DNA of 64,000 nucleotides from Aliivibrio fischeri (GTDB lineage: Bacteria; Pseudomonadota; Gammaproteobacteria; Enterobacterales; Vibrionaceae), in NCBI RefSeq assembly GCF_009727955.1, contig NZ_WOBR01000001.1, positions 1 through 64,000 on the forward strand, read 5' to 3'. Below, piece by piece: positions 31,332 through 42,298 of the stretch. Positions within the stretch are counted from its first letter, which is position 1; each line of letters starts with the position of its first letter. A model generated the notes under the pieces. That model was not told where the DNA came from and did no database searches. It was given only the letters and a program-made list of their open reading frames with translations. The position numbers were made by a program, and so were the translations under genes.

Positions 31332-31357
31332 ACTGACAGTAAATCTTTGCTGTCAGT
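31332..31357 (+). other. Hairpin downstream of the DUF2062 gene
   Basis: An 8-bp perfect stem (31332-31339 with 31350-31357) lies 37 bp after the stop. No T-run follows, so it is at best a weak terminator. The rest of 31296-31547 shows nothing I can name apart from AT-rich upstream sequence of the small gene at 31548. Confidence 0.4.
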
Positions 31358-31547
31358 TCACAAAAAATCCTTTTCATAAAATCTACACTTAGCCATCTTT
31401 AATTTATAATGATTTCATTGATTCGCATCTCAATAATCGAACAATCTCATTTTTAGTATTTAATCTCATCTTCCATTAAGAGAAACTAACTATACAAACT
31501 AAATAAGATCTATTAATGCTCAACAACACTTGCTAAGGGGAACATTT

Positions 31548-31700
31548 ATGAATGAAGTACAAGAATGCCCAGTATGTCTATCAGATGAACTACTAATTTC
31601 TGATAACCAAGAGACAATTATCTGTTCTGAATGCGGTGTAGTAAAAAAAGATGGGATCTTTCTAGATAAACGAAAACTAGAATTAGAAGAAGCGGTTTAA
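31548..31700 (+). CDS. Small zinc-ribbon protein, 50 residues
   Basis: A short ORF with a strong ribosome site (TAAGGGG, 31534-31540, 7 bases before ATG). The protein begins MNEVQECPVCLSDELL and has a second knuckle CSECGVV, giving a CxxC-N18-CxxC zinc ribbon like the N-terminal ribbon of TFIIB or small bacterial zinc-ribbon proteins. The C-terminal tail is charged. It is followed directly by a good terminator, so it looks like an independent short transcript. Role unknown. Confidence 0.75.
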   Translation: MNEVQECPVCLSDELLISDNQETIICSECGVVKKDGIFLDKRKLELEEAV

Positions 31701-31706
31701 AGCCAA

Positions 31707-31741
31707 TAAAAAAGCCCATGCATCACTACATGGGCTTTTAT
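31707..31741. terminator. Bidirectional terminator between the small zinc-ribbon gene and ppaC
   Basis: A 10-bp perfect stem (31711-31720 with 31729-31738) has A-run and T-run flanks. It serves both convergent genes. Confidence 0.92.
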
Positions 31742-31762
31742 CTATCACTTAATATTTAAAGA

Positions 31763-32683
31763 TTAAGCAAATACTTCTTGTAGTTGAGGAACAACTTGTT
31801 TCTTACGGCTTAGAACGCCATCAAGCCATACACGACCATTTACAGACGCTTTACCATATGCTTTTTCTGTTAGCTCTTCGTTATCACTGATAACTAACAT
31901 TTCTGAGCCTTCTTTCATGATATCTGTTAATAGAAGAATCATAGTGTGGCGGTTACCTTCAGCTTTCATTGCTGCGATATCTGCTTCTAATTCTTCTTTA
32001 ATTTCATCAAATACAGACAAGTCGATCACTTCTAATTGACCAATACCAACAAGCTCGCCATTCATGTTAAAGTCTTTAAAATCACGCATAACAAGGTCAC
32101 GTACAGGTGTACCTTGCACAGCTGATTTAACTTTAAACATTTCCATGCCTAATGCTTTGAAATCTTCAACGCCAGCAATTTCAGCTAGTGCTTCAACACA
32201 CTTGATATCAGCTGTTGTACATGTTGGTGATTTAAAAATTACAGTGTCACTTAAAATTGCACATAACATGATACCAGCAATGTTTTGTGGAATTTCTACA
32301 TTGTAAAAATCATACATCATCTTAATAACTGTGTTACTACAGCCAACAGGACGAATCCAACACTCAAGAGGAGTTGACGTTGTTAGGTCACCTAATTTAT
32401 GGTGGTCAACAATACCTACGATAGTCGCTTCAGCAATATCATCAGGTGCTTGAGTTAACTCTGAATGGTCAACAATGTACACTTCTTCACCAGCGTAGCT
32501 TGTTTTTAATTCTGGCGTTTCAAGGCCAAATTTTTCTAGGATAAATGCAGTCTCAGGAGATACTTCACCTAAACGAGTAGGAATCGCTGCTTCACCAATC
32601 TGATTTTTTAAGTAAGCTAGTGCAATCGCACCACAAATTGAATCTGAATCTGGAACCTTATGGCCCACTACATACATTGACAT
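31763..32683 (-). CDS. ppaC: Manganese-dependent inorganic pyrophosphatase (family II)
   Basis: A 306-residue cytoplasmic DHH-family enzyme that hydrolyses pyrophosphate to phosphate. The metal-site motifs are in order: GHKVPDSDS (7-15), VDHSE and VDHHKLGD (DHH), then the DHHA2 domain with the C-terminal SRKKQVVP motif. The start at 32683 is chosen because a strong AAAGGAGAG ribosome site lies 7 bases upstream; upstream in-frame starts lack one. It is the last recognisable gene before the tRNA repeat array. Confidence 0.95.
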   Translation of the reverse strand: MSMYVVGHKVPDSDSICGAIALAYLKNQIGEAAIPTRLGEVSPETAFILEKFGLETPELKTSYAGEEVYIVDHSELTQAPDDIAEATIVGIVDHHKLGDLTTSTPLECWIRPVGCSNTVIKMMYDFYNVEIPQNIAGIMLCAILSDTVIFKSPTCTTADIKCVEALAEIAGVEDFKALGMEMFKVKSAVQGTPVRDLVMRDFKDFNMNGELVGIGQLEVIDLSVFDEIKEELEADIAAMKAEGNRHTMILLLTDIMKEGSEMLVISDNEELTEKAYGKASVNGRVWLDGVLSRKKQVVPQLQEVFA

Positions 32684-32814
32684 TGTATTACTCTCCTTTA
32701 AATATGCGCGATATTCTAACAAATTGGAGGCATTTTAAAAGAAAAAGCTAATAACTTTCGATGTACATCTGCTTTCATATTCAAGCAAACTCACTCCCCT
32801 TTTTTAGGTGGTAG

Positions 32815-32980
32815 AAAACAAAAAGACTTCTACCTTTAGATACAGCCTCTATAAATATCCTTAAAGCAGAGAATGTCAAACGCCCTACACGCGTGTTTTT
32901 ATAGCGGGGGAATCCGTCGCTCTTTTCTCAAATCACAGACAGCAAAAAGGCTCATACCTTTCGATATGAGCCTTTTCTAA
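32815..32980 (-). repeat. Strongly decayed copies of the tRNA-Trp/terminator repeat
   Basis: Two old copies can be traced. 32855-32980 still aligns over its whole length (anticodon-arm part, then the AAAAAGGCTCATACC hairpin) but the tRNA 3' end is eroded. 32815-32854 keeps only the terminator part (AAAAAGACTTCTACCTTT) with a broken stem. They continue the period of the well-kept copies at 32981-33359 and are the most diverged. Confidence 0.65.
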
Positions 32981-33106
32981 ATATGGCAGGGGTGGAGAGA
33001 TTCGAACTCCCAACACGCGCGTTCTTATGGTGGAGGAATCCGCGGCTCTTTTCCTAAACCACAGATAGCAAAAAGGCTTGTACCTTTCGATACAAGCCTT
33101 CTTTAA
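32981..33106 (-). repeat. tRNA-Trp 3'-half plus terminator repeat, copy 1 (126 bp)
   Basis: On the minus strand the unit reads: degenerate D/anticodon region, intact T-arm and acceptor 3' strand with CCA of tRNA-Trp, then a terminator hairpin. The 5' acceptor strand is missing and the anticodon loop is replaced by a longer insert, so it cannot be a working tRNA. The terminator of this copy overlaps the next degenerate unit. Open frames across it are artefacts. Confidence 0.9.
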
Positions 33107-33233
33107 ATATGGCAAGGGGTGGAGAGATTCGAACTCCCAACACGCGCGTTCTTATGGTGGAGGAATCCGCGGCTCTTTTCCTAAACCACAGATAGCAAAA
33201 AGGCTCATACCTTTCGATACAAGCCTTCTCTAA
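33107..33233 (-). repeat. tRNA-Trp 3'-half plus terminator repeat, copy 2 (127 bp)
   Basis: Nearly identical to the copies at 32981 and 33234, with one extra base in the acceptor/CCA part (GGCAAGGGG instead of GGCAGGGG on the plus strand). It holds the same replaced anticodon region and missing 5' acceptor strand. Confidence 0.9.
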
Positions 33234-33359
33234 ATATGGCAGGGGTGGAGAGATTCGAATTCCCAACACGCGCGTTCTTATGGTGGAGGAATCCGCGGCT
33301 CTTTTCCTAAACCACAGATAGCAAAAAGGCTTGTACCTTTCGATACAAGCCTTCTTTAA
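33234..33359 (-). repeat. tRNA-Trp 3'-half plus terminator repeat, copy 3 (126 bp)
   Basis: The copy next to the intact tRNA. Its right part is the hairpin that serves as terminator of the functional tRNA-Trp; its left part is the tRNA remnant with one T-arm change (GAATTCCC instead of GAACTCCC on the plus strand). Confidence 0.9.
33322..33358 (-). terminator. Terminator of tRNA-Trp
   Basis: A 10-bp perfect stem (33326-33335 with 33344-33353) is followed by five T on the minus strand, 10 bases after the CCA end of the intact tRNA. The same hairpin recurs in every repeat unit to the left. Confidence 0.9.
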
Positions 33360-33362
33360 ATA

Positions 33363-33439
<77 letters not shown>

Positions 33440-33557
33440 GTTGTGCGTGCTATTGTAATCACTTCAATAATAAAATCCATACTTTTGAAGCTAAAAATTT
33501 GAATCTAAAACAAAAATTCTACTTATATCGCACTATTTTATCCAAAATGAATAAAAC

Positions 33558-34082
33558 TTAACCGCGTTTAATCTTCTCTACAAATTGATCAACTCGTTGC
33601 CAGTTAGTGTATTCAACTTCTTTAGTTGGATCCGTTTCCCCCCCCGTCATTTTCATAATGAACTGAATCATGACACGATCAAACCAGTTATAACGAGGAT
33701 AAAATAATGCGCCAGCAAACGTATCTTGCAACGCAGGGATCCAAGACGATTTAAGTAAGAACTTCTTAAAATAAACACTCGTTTCAGGCGTATCTTTCCC
33801 CTCTTTACGAGCCGTTAAATTAACAATAAAGAACCCAGCTTTAGCTCGTTCTAATTCCGTTTGGTATTTAGTGATAAATTGATACAGCTTTTTATTTAAG
33901 TGGCCATAACGAATTGAAGCGCCAATAACAACACGATCATAATCAGAAAATGAAACCGATAACGGTTGATGTAAATCGACAAGCTCACATTGAACATCAC
34001 TTCCTAACTTTGTCGCAATATAGTTCAATATTTTAATCGTTTGACCTTCACGACTTGAGTGAAGAAGTAATACTCTTTCCAC
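33558..34082 (-). CDS. hemG: Menaquinone-dependent protoporphyrinogen oxidase HemG
   Basis: A 174-residue flavodoxin-like enzyme that oxidises protoporphyrinogen IX to protoporphyrin IX, passing electrons to quinones. The FMN phosphate loop LLHSSREGQTIKI (6-18) is present, with the family's IGASIRYGHLNKKLYQF. The insert near the C-terminus typical of HemG (TGGETDPTKEVEYT) is also visible. Last gene of yigZ-trkH-hemG, the same order as in E. coli where rrnA follows. Confidence 0.95.
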   Translation of the reverse strand: MERVLLLHSSREGQTIKILNYIATKLGSDVQCELVDLHQPLSVSFSDYDRVVIGASIRYGHLNKKLYQFITKYQTELERAKAGFFIVNLTARKEGKDTPETSVYFKKFLLKSSWIPALQDTFAGALFYPRYNWFDRVMIQFIMKMTGGETDPTKEVEYTNWQRVDQFVEKIKRG

Positions 34083-34114
34083 AGTAAACCCTTTAATCTG
34101 TTTAATTATAAAAA

Positions 34115-35572
34115 CTAGCTACGCCAAAACGTCGGTGTGAACAAAATAAGAAGTGTAAACACCTCTAAACGTCCAAACAACATAGCTATAATCAAAATCC
34201 ATTTTGCAGCATCATTCACCTCACCAAAGTGAACCGCTACCTCACCTAAACCTGGTCCTAAATTATTTAATGTAGCTGCAACTGCAGAGAAAGCAGTTAA
34301 TTCATCAATCCCTGTTGCGATTAATGCCAGCATACAAATAACAAACACCAAGGCATAAGCAGAGAAGAAACCCCATACCGCATCAACCACACGCTGAGGT
34401 AATGCTTTAGTTCCAATCTTAATCGTATAAATCGCTCTTGGGTGAATCAATCGCTTAATTTCACGCATACCTTGCAATGACAGTAATAAAATACGAATTA
34501 CTTTCATACCGCCACCGGTTGAGCCAGCACAACCACCAATAAAAGAAGAAAACAGCAATAAAACAGGTAAAAACAGTGGCCATTCAGCAAAGCTAGTCGT
34601 CGTAAATCCTGCTGTCGTTGAAATTGACACGGTTTGGAATAACGCCTGATCAATTGCAGTTCCTACCGAATTATACGTATTGTGCTTTAACAACAATAAA
34701 AAGGTGATTAAGAATAAGAGAATTTGAATGAAAATAAACGCTCTAAATTCAGGATCACGCCAATAGTATTTAGGATGAACACCACCCGATGCGAATGCAG
34801 CAAAGTGAAGTGAAAAGTTACAAGCCGATATCAATAAAAACACGACCGTAATAGCGTTAATCACAGGACTATTAAAATGTCCCATACTGGCATCATAAGT
34901 AGAAAACCCACCAATAGCGATGGTTGAAAAACTATGAGAAATCGCATCAAACCATCCCATTCCTGCAACCCAAAACGCCAATGCACAGGCAATAGTTAAG
35001 GTTAGGTAGATATACCAAAGCACCTTTGCAGTTTCCGCTATTCGTGGTGTCATTTTTGAATCTTTAACAGGTCCTGGAATTTCAGCTCGATACAACTGCA
35101 TTCCACCAATTCCCAATACAGGTAAGATAGCAACAGCTAATACGATGATCCCCATCCCACCAAACCATTGAAGAAGTTGGCGATAAAATAAAATCGCTTT
35201 TGGTAAATGATCTAACCCTGTTAATACCGTTGCACCCGTTGTCGTTAACCCTGAAAATGATTCAAAAAAGGCGTTAGTTACCGAAATATCTGGTGAACCT
35301 GAAAACAAAAATGGCAATGCTCCTGCACTGCCGATAACCATCCAAAAAAGAACAACAATCAAAAAACCATCACGTGATTTTAATTCATGCTTATGCTGAC
35401 GATTAGGGAACCAAAGCGCCCCGCCACCTGCTAATAATAAGAAGAAGGTAATAACAAATGGCACACCAGCACCATCACGATATATAAACGCGATAAAAGC
35501 AGGAGCCAACATGAAGAAACTGAATACTGCGAGTAAAATACCCACGATACGAATAATTGAACGAAACTGCAT
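34115..35572 (-). CDS. trkH: Trk potassium uptake protein TrkH
   Basis: A 485-residue inner-membrane potassium channel subunit that works with TrkA. Four pore repeats are present, including SGLTTTGATVL, IGGFSTYDAS, STTAGFTTT and NNLGPGLG. Length matches E. coli TrkH (483). It lies 32 bp upstream of hemG and 56 bp downstream of yigZ, so a single operon is likely. Confidence 0.97.
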   Translation of the reverse strand: MQFRSIIRIVGILLAVFSFFMLAPAFIAFIYRDGAGVPFVITFFLLLAGGGALWFPNRQHKHELKSRDGFLIVVLFWMVIGSAGALPFLFSGSPDISVTNAFFESFSGLTTTGATVLTGLDHLPKAILFYRQLLQWFGGMGIIVLAVAILPVLGIGGMQLYRAEIPGPVKDSKMTPRIAETAKVLWYIYLTLTIACALAFWVAGMGWFDAISHSFSTIAIGGFSTYDASMGHFNSPVINAITVVFLLISACNFSLHFAAFASGGVHPKYYWRDPEFRAFIFIQILLFLITFLLLLKHNTYNSVGTAIDQALFQTVSISTTAGFTTTSFAEWPLFLPVLLLFSSFIGGCAGSTGGGMKVIRILLLSLQGMREIKRLIHPRAIYTIKIGTKALPQRVVDAVWGFFSAYALVFVICMLALIATGIDELTAFSAVAATLNNLGPGLGEVAVHFGEVNDAAKWILIIAMLFGRLEVFTLLILFTPTFWRS

Positions 35573-35628
35573 GGTTTATTGGACGCTTGGCGTCACTCAT
35601 ATCCTAAATAATTAATGGTATTTGAATT

Positions 35629-36246
35629 TCATGTATCTGAAGGAAATTCAATTTTTGCGCCACTCTTATTGATAATGGCAATCTTAAATTCTTCAATAAC
35701 GCGCTTTTCTAACTCAACGCTCATCACTACCTTATCACTGTATTGTGCATCTACTTGAATACCTTCAAATTGACTCAATAAAGTTTCGACCAAACTCACT
35801 AAGTTATAATCACAATGTAAAATAACCGTATCGGTAATTCTTTTTTCTTCTGTTTCTATCAGTTTTAATGCCTGTTGAACTCCGCCGCCATAAGCTTTTA
35901 CTAAACCACCAGTACCTAAACGCACCCCACCGTAATAACGCGTAACAACTGCGGTTATCTCTCCAATACCACTGCCACTCAGTTGAGCTAATATTGGTTT
36001 ACCTGCAGTACCAGACGGCTCACCATCATCACTGAATCCCCATTTCATCGAATCTTCAGGTCGACCCGCAACAAACCCCCAGCAGTTATGACGAGCATCT
36101 GAATGCTTAGCTTTTATTTCAGCAACAAATGCTTTCGCGTCATCAACAGAAGACGTTCGAGCTAAATACGTTATAAAGATGCTTTTTTTTATCTCTTCTT
36201 CAAATACCACCATGGCTTTGGGTACTTGATATGGCTGGTCATTCAT
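35629..36246 (-). CDS. yigZ: IMPACT/YigZ family protein
   Basis: A 205-residue protein with an N-terminal UPF0029/Impact domain (SIFITYLARTSSVDDAKAFV; ARHNCWGFVAGR; FSDDGEPSGTAGKPIL; RYYGGVRLGTGGLVKAYG) and a C-terminal ferredoxin-like DUF1949 domain. Function is not firmly known; eukaryotic IMPACT modulates translation control. First gene of the leftward operon and divergent from fadBA. Confidence 0.93.
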   Translation of the reverse strand: MNDQPYQVPKAMVVFEEEIKKSIFITYLARTSSVDDAKAFVAEIKAKHSDARHNCWGFVAGRPEDSMKWGFSDDGEPSGTAGKPILAQLSGSGIGEITAVVTRYYGGVRLGTGGLVKAYGGGVQQALKLIETEEKRITDTVILHCDYNLVSLVETLLSQFEGIQVDAQYSDKVVMSVELEKRVIEEFKIAIINKSGAKIEFPSDT

Positions 36247-36418
36247 AGCTTACACTGATAGCAAAAACGGAACCTTAAAGTGTATCACTTCTGTCGAAAT
36301 TTACTCTTTTAAGCTGATGTTTATTCTCTCATTGCACCAAACAAATTTGTGATCGAACAAGATAAACGTAAACAAATTGTTAAATTTAATTTGAAATCTG
36401 TTTAAATAAGAACCAATA

Positions 36419-36446
36419 TTAACTGGTCAAACCAGATTAATATAAT
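36419..36446 (+). promoter_or_regulatory. fadBA promoter with FadR-like operator
   Basis: A -10 TATAAT (36441-36446) and a -35-like TTAACT (36419-36424) enclose AACTGGTCAAACCAGAT (36421-36437), which differs little from the established FadR operator (ACTGGTC-N-GACCAGT). Binding there would block the promoter until long-chain acyl-CoA is present. Confidence 0.75.
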
Positions 36447-36488
36447 AACGAATACACCTCTCTGGTTTTTATTTCATGGAGATAGAAA

Positions 36489-39843
<3,355 letters not shown>

Positions 39844-39870
39844 TACTAAGTAAATTCAAACGTTAAAAAC

Positions 39871-39920
39871 AAAAAAAGTCGCTCTCTGTTCAGTGAACAT
39901 TGAAGCGACCTTTTCTTTCT
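39871..39920. terminator. Terminator after fadBA
   Basis: A branched or bulged hairpin closed by GTCGCT (39878-39883) and AGCGAC (39904-39909), with an inner GTTCA/TGAAC stem, is followed by CTTTTCTTTCT. An A-run on the left allows action on the other strand too. Confidence 0.75.
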
Positions 39921-39946
39921 ATCTATAGCGTAGTGCTATAAACAGA

Positions 39947-40021
39947 CTACTTTTTAAATGTAGTTTTTGTATCACGAGATTGGTGGAACCAAAAACGCTT
40001 TCTGCCTGTTGATTTAGACAT
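39947..40021 (-). CDS. Possible 24-residue basic small protein
   Basis: A short frame, MSKSTGRKRFWFHQSRD then TKTTFKK, with a good ribosome site (AAGGA, 7 bases before ATG) on the minus strand. Nine of 24 residues are Lys or Arg. The stop lies 27 bases from the fadBA terminator. I do not recognise it. It could be a chance frame; the ribosome site and amino-acid bias are the only support. Confidence 0.35.
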   Translation of the reverse strand: MSKSTGRKRFWFHQSRDTKTTFKK

Positions 40022-40555
40022 GAGATATCCTTCTTAACTTAAGTATAAACATGCATCAAATGATGCTTTTCGTTTAGCCTGAGAAGAGATATTTATCTTA
40101 TGTAATTTATACTAGAGAGATTGTACGTCCTTTATCTTTCTGCTTTGTAACGGAAGCAGCCTAACAGCATTAGTTAGGTATAAAGCCGACGCATTTTCAC
40201 AACCTCGATTGCACACGGTCACATTACATTATAAATAGATCCAGTTAGGCTTATTCGTTGCTAACGATCTGCTGAAATGTTCAATTATTAATGATTGGAA
40301 AAGTGAAATGAAACACGGAGATAATACTTTTTTGAAGATATTTCTGAGGGTTTTACTTGTACTTATTGCTTGTATTAATAACTCTATACATTAGAGCAAG
40401 GCGCAAAATTACCACGAACTAGAAAAAAGTAAAGATCTTATTTTCATTTTTCTGTTTAATTTATAAGCTTAGGGTATATGCATAAAACGCATAGTACTCA
40501 TGTTTAAGTATCATTTTTTTTATTTTCAAAACTCACCTACACTTATTCTCATTGG
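40022..40555. other. Long gene-poor spacer between fadBA and acuI
   Basis: Apart from the doubtful microprotein at 40308-40394 I see no gene. Two small inverted repeats occur: GCATCA-N2-TGATGC at 40053-40066 and CCTAAC-N7-GTTAGG at 40160-40178. The stretch is AT-rich near both ends with a more GC-balanced middle (about 40140-40270). An untranslated RNA is possible but nothing identifies one. Confidence 0.4.
40308..40394 (+). CDS. Possible 28-residue membrane microprotein
   Basis: A short frame beginning MKHGDNTFLKIF and continuing through a hydrophobic stretch LRVLLVLIACI. It would span the membrane once. The ribosome site is weak (GGAAAAG). The stop codon region (GAGCAAGGCG) resembles part of the interspersed element at 51705-51870, so the frame may sit next to repeat debris. 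Low confidence. Confidence 0.25.
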   Translation: MKHGDNTFLKIFLRVLLVLIACINNSIH

Positions 40556-40572
40556 TCAAACAGACCGTTTGA
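40556..40572. promoter_or_regulatory. Inverted repeat upstream of acuI, possible TetR-type operator
   Basis: TCAAAC-N5-GTTTGA is a perfect 6-bp inverted repeat 30 bp before the acuI start. It resembles operators of PsrA/TetR-family fatty-acid regulators, with CAAAC and GTTTG half-sites. The overlapping TTGGTC also resembles a FadR half-site. Which regulator binds is not determined. Confidence 0.45.
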
Positions 40573-40602
40573 TATTCGTTATTATCCTTATTGGAGTTCG
40601 TT

Positions 40603-41583
40603 ATGTTTAAAGCATTAGTTCTAAATCAAGAAGATAGAAATACAATTGCAGCAGTTACTGAGATCGATGAATCTCAACTACCTGAAGGTAATGTTAAAAT
40701 CGACGTAAACTACTCTTCTCTAAACTACAAAGACGGCTTAGCGATCACTGGTAAAGGACGTATTGTTCGTAACTTCCCAATGGTTCCTGGTATCGACTTA
40801 TCAGGTGTAGTTTCTCAATCAGATGATCCTCGCTATAAAGCGGGTGATGAAGTTGTTCTTACTGGTTGGGGTGTTGGTGAAGGTCACTGGGGTGGTATGG
40901 CTGAGAAAGCAAGCCTAAACGGTGACTGGTTAGTACCTATGCCAAAAGGCCTAGATGCTAAAAAAGTAATGGCAATCGGTACTGCTGGTTTTACTGCAAT
41001 GTTATGTGTACAAGCAATCGTTGATGCAGATATCAAACCTGAAGACGGTGAAATCCTAGTAACGGGTTCAAGCGGCGGTGTAGGCAGTGTTGCAATTACA
41101 CTTCTAAACCAATTGGGTTATAAAGTTGCAGCAGTAACAGGTCGAGCTTCTGAAAATGGCGAATTACTAAAATCTCTAGGTGCTACTCGTATTGTTGAGC
41201 GTAGCGAATTAGAAGAACCAGCAAAACCATTAGAAAAACAACTATGGGCTGGCGCTATTGATACTGTTGGTAGCAAAGTATTAGCAAAAGTATTAGCACA
41301 AGTAGACTACAACGGCGCCGTAGCGGCATGTGGTCTTGCTGGTGGTTTTGATTTACCAACAACGGTAATGCCATTCATTCTACGCAATGTTCGCCTACAG
41401 GGTATTGACTCTGTAATGTGCCCTCGCGAAAAACGCATTAAAGCATGGGAACAATTAGCTGAACTACTACCAGCATCATTCTTTGACCAAGCAACAAAAG
41501 AAGTGTCTCTTGATGATGCAATCCAAGCTGCTGAAGACATTACTAACGGTCAAATCACAGGTCGCGTTGTAATTAAAATCTAG
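40603..41583 (+). CDS. acuI: Acrylyl-CoA reductase-type MDR oxidoreductase (AcuI/YhdH)
   Basis: A 326-residue zinc-free medium-chain dehydrogenase/reductase matching E. coli YhdH closely along its length (LNYKDGLAITGKGRIVRNFPMVPGID; GTAGFTAMLCV; NADPH loop TGSSGGVGSVAITLL). AcuI reduces toxic acryloyl-CoA to propionyl-CoA with NADPH, relevant to DMSP breakdown in marine bacteria. The start at 40603 has TTGGAG 7 bases upstream. Monocistronic with its own terminator. Confidence 0.93.
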   Translation: MFKALVLNQEDRNTIAAVTEIDESQLPEGNVKIDVNYSSLNYKDGLAITGKGRIVRNFPMVPGIDLSGVVSQSDDPRYKAGDEVVLTGWGVGEGHWGGMAEKASLNGDWLVPMPKGLDAKKVMAIGTAGFTAMLCVQAIVDADIKPEDGEILVTGSSGGVGSVAITLLNQLGYKVAAVTGRASENGELLKSLGATRIVERSELEEPAKPLEKQLWAGAIDTVGSKVLAKVLAQVDYNGAVAACGLAGGFDLPTTVMPFILRNVRLQGIDSVMCPREKRIKAWEQLAELLPASFFDQATKEVSLDDAIQAAEDITNGQITGRVVIKI

Positions 41584-41653
41584 TAGTAATTAAAATTTAA
41601 AAGGTTTAAAACTAAGTCCTACCTAACTTAGTTTTAGATAACATCAGTAATTC

Positions 41654-41679
41654 AAGGCAGCATAATCGCTGCCTTTTTT
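41654..41679 (+). terminator. Terminator of acuI
   Basis: A 7-bp stem (41654-41660 with 41669-41675) is followed by a T-run. A second hairpin around 41612-41635 (ACTAAGT / ACTTAGT arms) lies just before it. Confidence 0.88.
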
Positions 41680-41727
41680 ATATCAATGTAATTATCTATT
41701 TAGCGCATAATGAACGGATAATTAGTA

Positions 41728-42174
41728 TTACTCTACTAACTCATCTTTTACTTCAGACAATCCTTCATCACTTATACTAGCTGCAACATCCCGAATATTT
41801 TTTTGAATCGTCACAACTGAAAATAATGAAAGTGTATAAGCCATTGCAAAAAAGCCCTTTTCACTGAGTAATAATTCCGCATTTCTTAAACCAATAGCCA
41901 TTAACAACAACGCTGAAATCAAAGCAACACGACAACTCATCGTATACATTGAAGTGACGTTTATCCCTTCTTGTTTATCTCTAATGGTTTTTTGTAATGA
42001 TATTGCTGCAAATAAACCGAGCAATAATAAAGAAAAGTAATAACCCTTTTCATTCAGCTCCATGGTGGATTTCCATAAGCCAAATAAATAAGCAGAAGAA
42101 CCAATAACAAACGCTCCCCATGATGCCATGATAAATGCGCTTGTTGGTTGATGATATTGATAATGTTGTTCCAT
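41728..42174 (-). CDS. yiaA: Inner-membrane protein YiaA
   Basis: A 148-residue protein with four membrane helices arranged as two repeats, each ending LNEKGYYFSLLLLGLFAAISLQKTIRD or LSEKGFFAMAYTLSLFSVVTIQKNIRD (cited in parts: QKTIRD and QKNIRD mark the repeats). It aligns throughout with E. coli YiaA. Function is unknown. Single gene on the minus strand, with a GGGAGG ribosome site. Confidence 0.9.
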   Translation of the reverse strand: MEQHYQYHQPTSAFIMASWGAFVIGSSAYLFGLWKSTMELNEKGYYFSLLLLGLFAAISLQKTIRDKQEGINVTSMYTMSCRVALISALLLMAIGLRNAELLLSEKGFFAMAYTLSLFSVVTIQKNIRDVAASISDEGLSEVKDELVE

Positions 42175-42298
42175 AACTCCCTCCTCAAAACCATAACGTT
42201 ATGTGAGAGAGCAAAGAAAATCGAACTTAACGAATAACTCTGAGAAGCATTATTCATTATGAATTCTATTAATTACACCAAATACAGAGTACTACACG

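Noticed and set aside
32815-33359. Phage or integrative-element attachment sites formed by the repeated tRNA 3' ends
   Set aside because: There is no integrase gene and the copies are only 126 bp apart with nothing between them; past integration remains possible but is not supported here.
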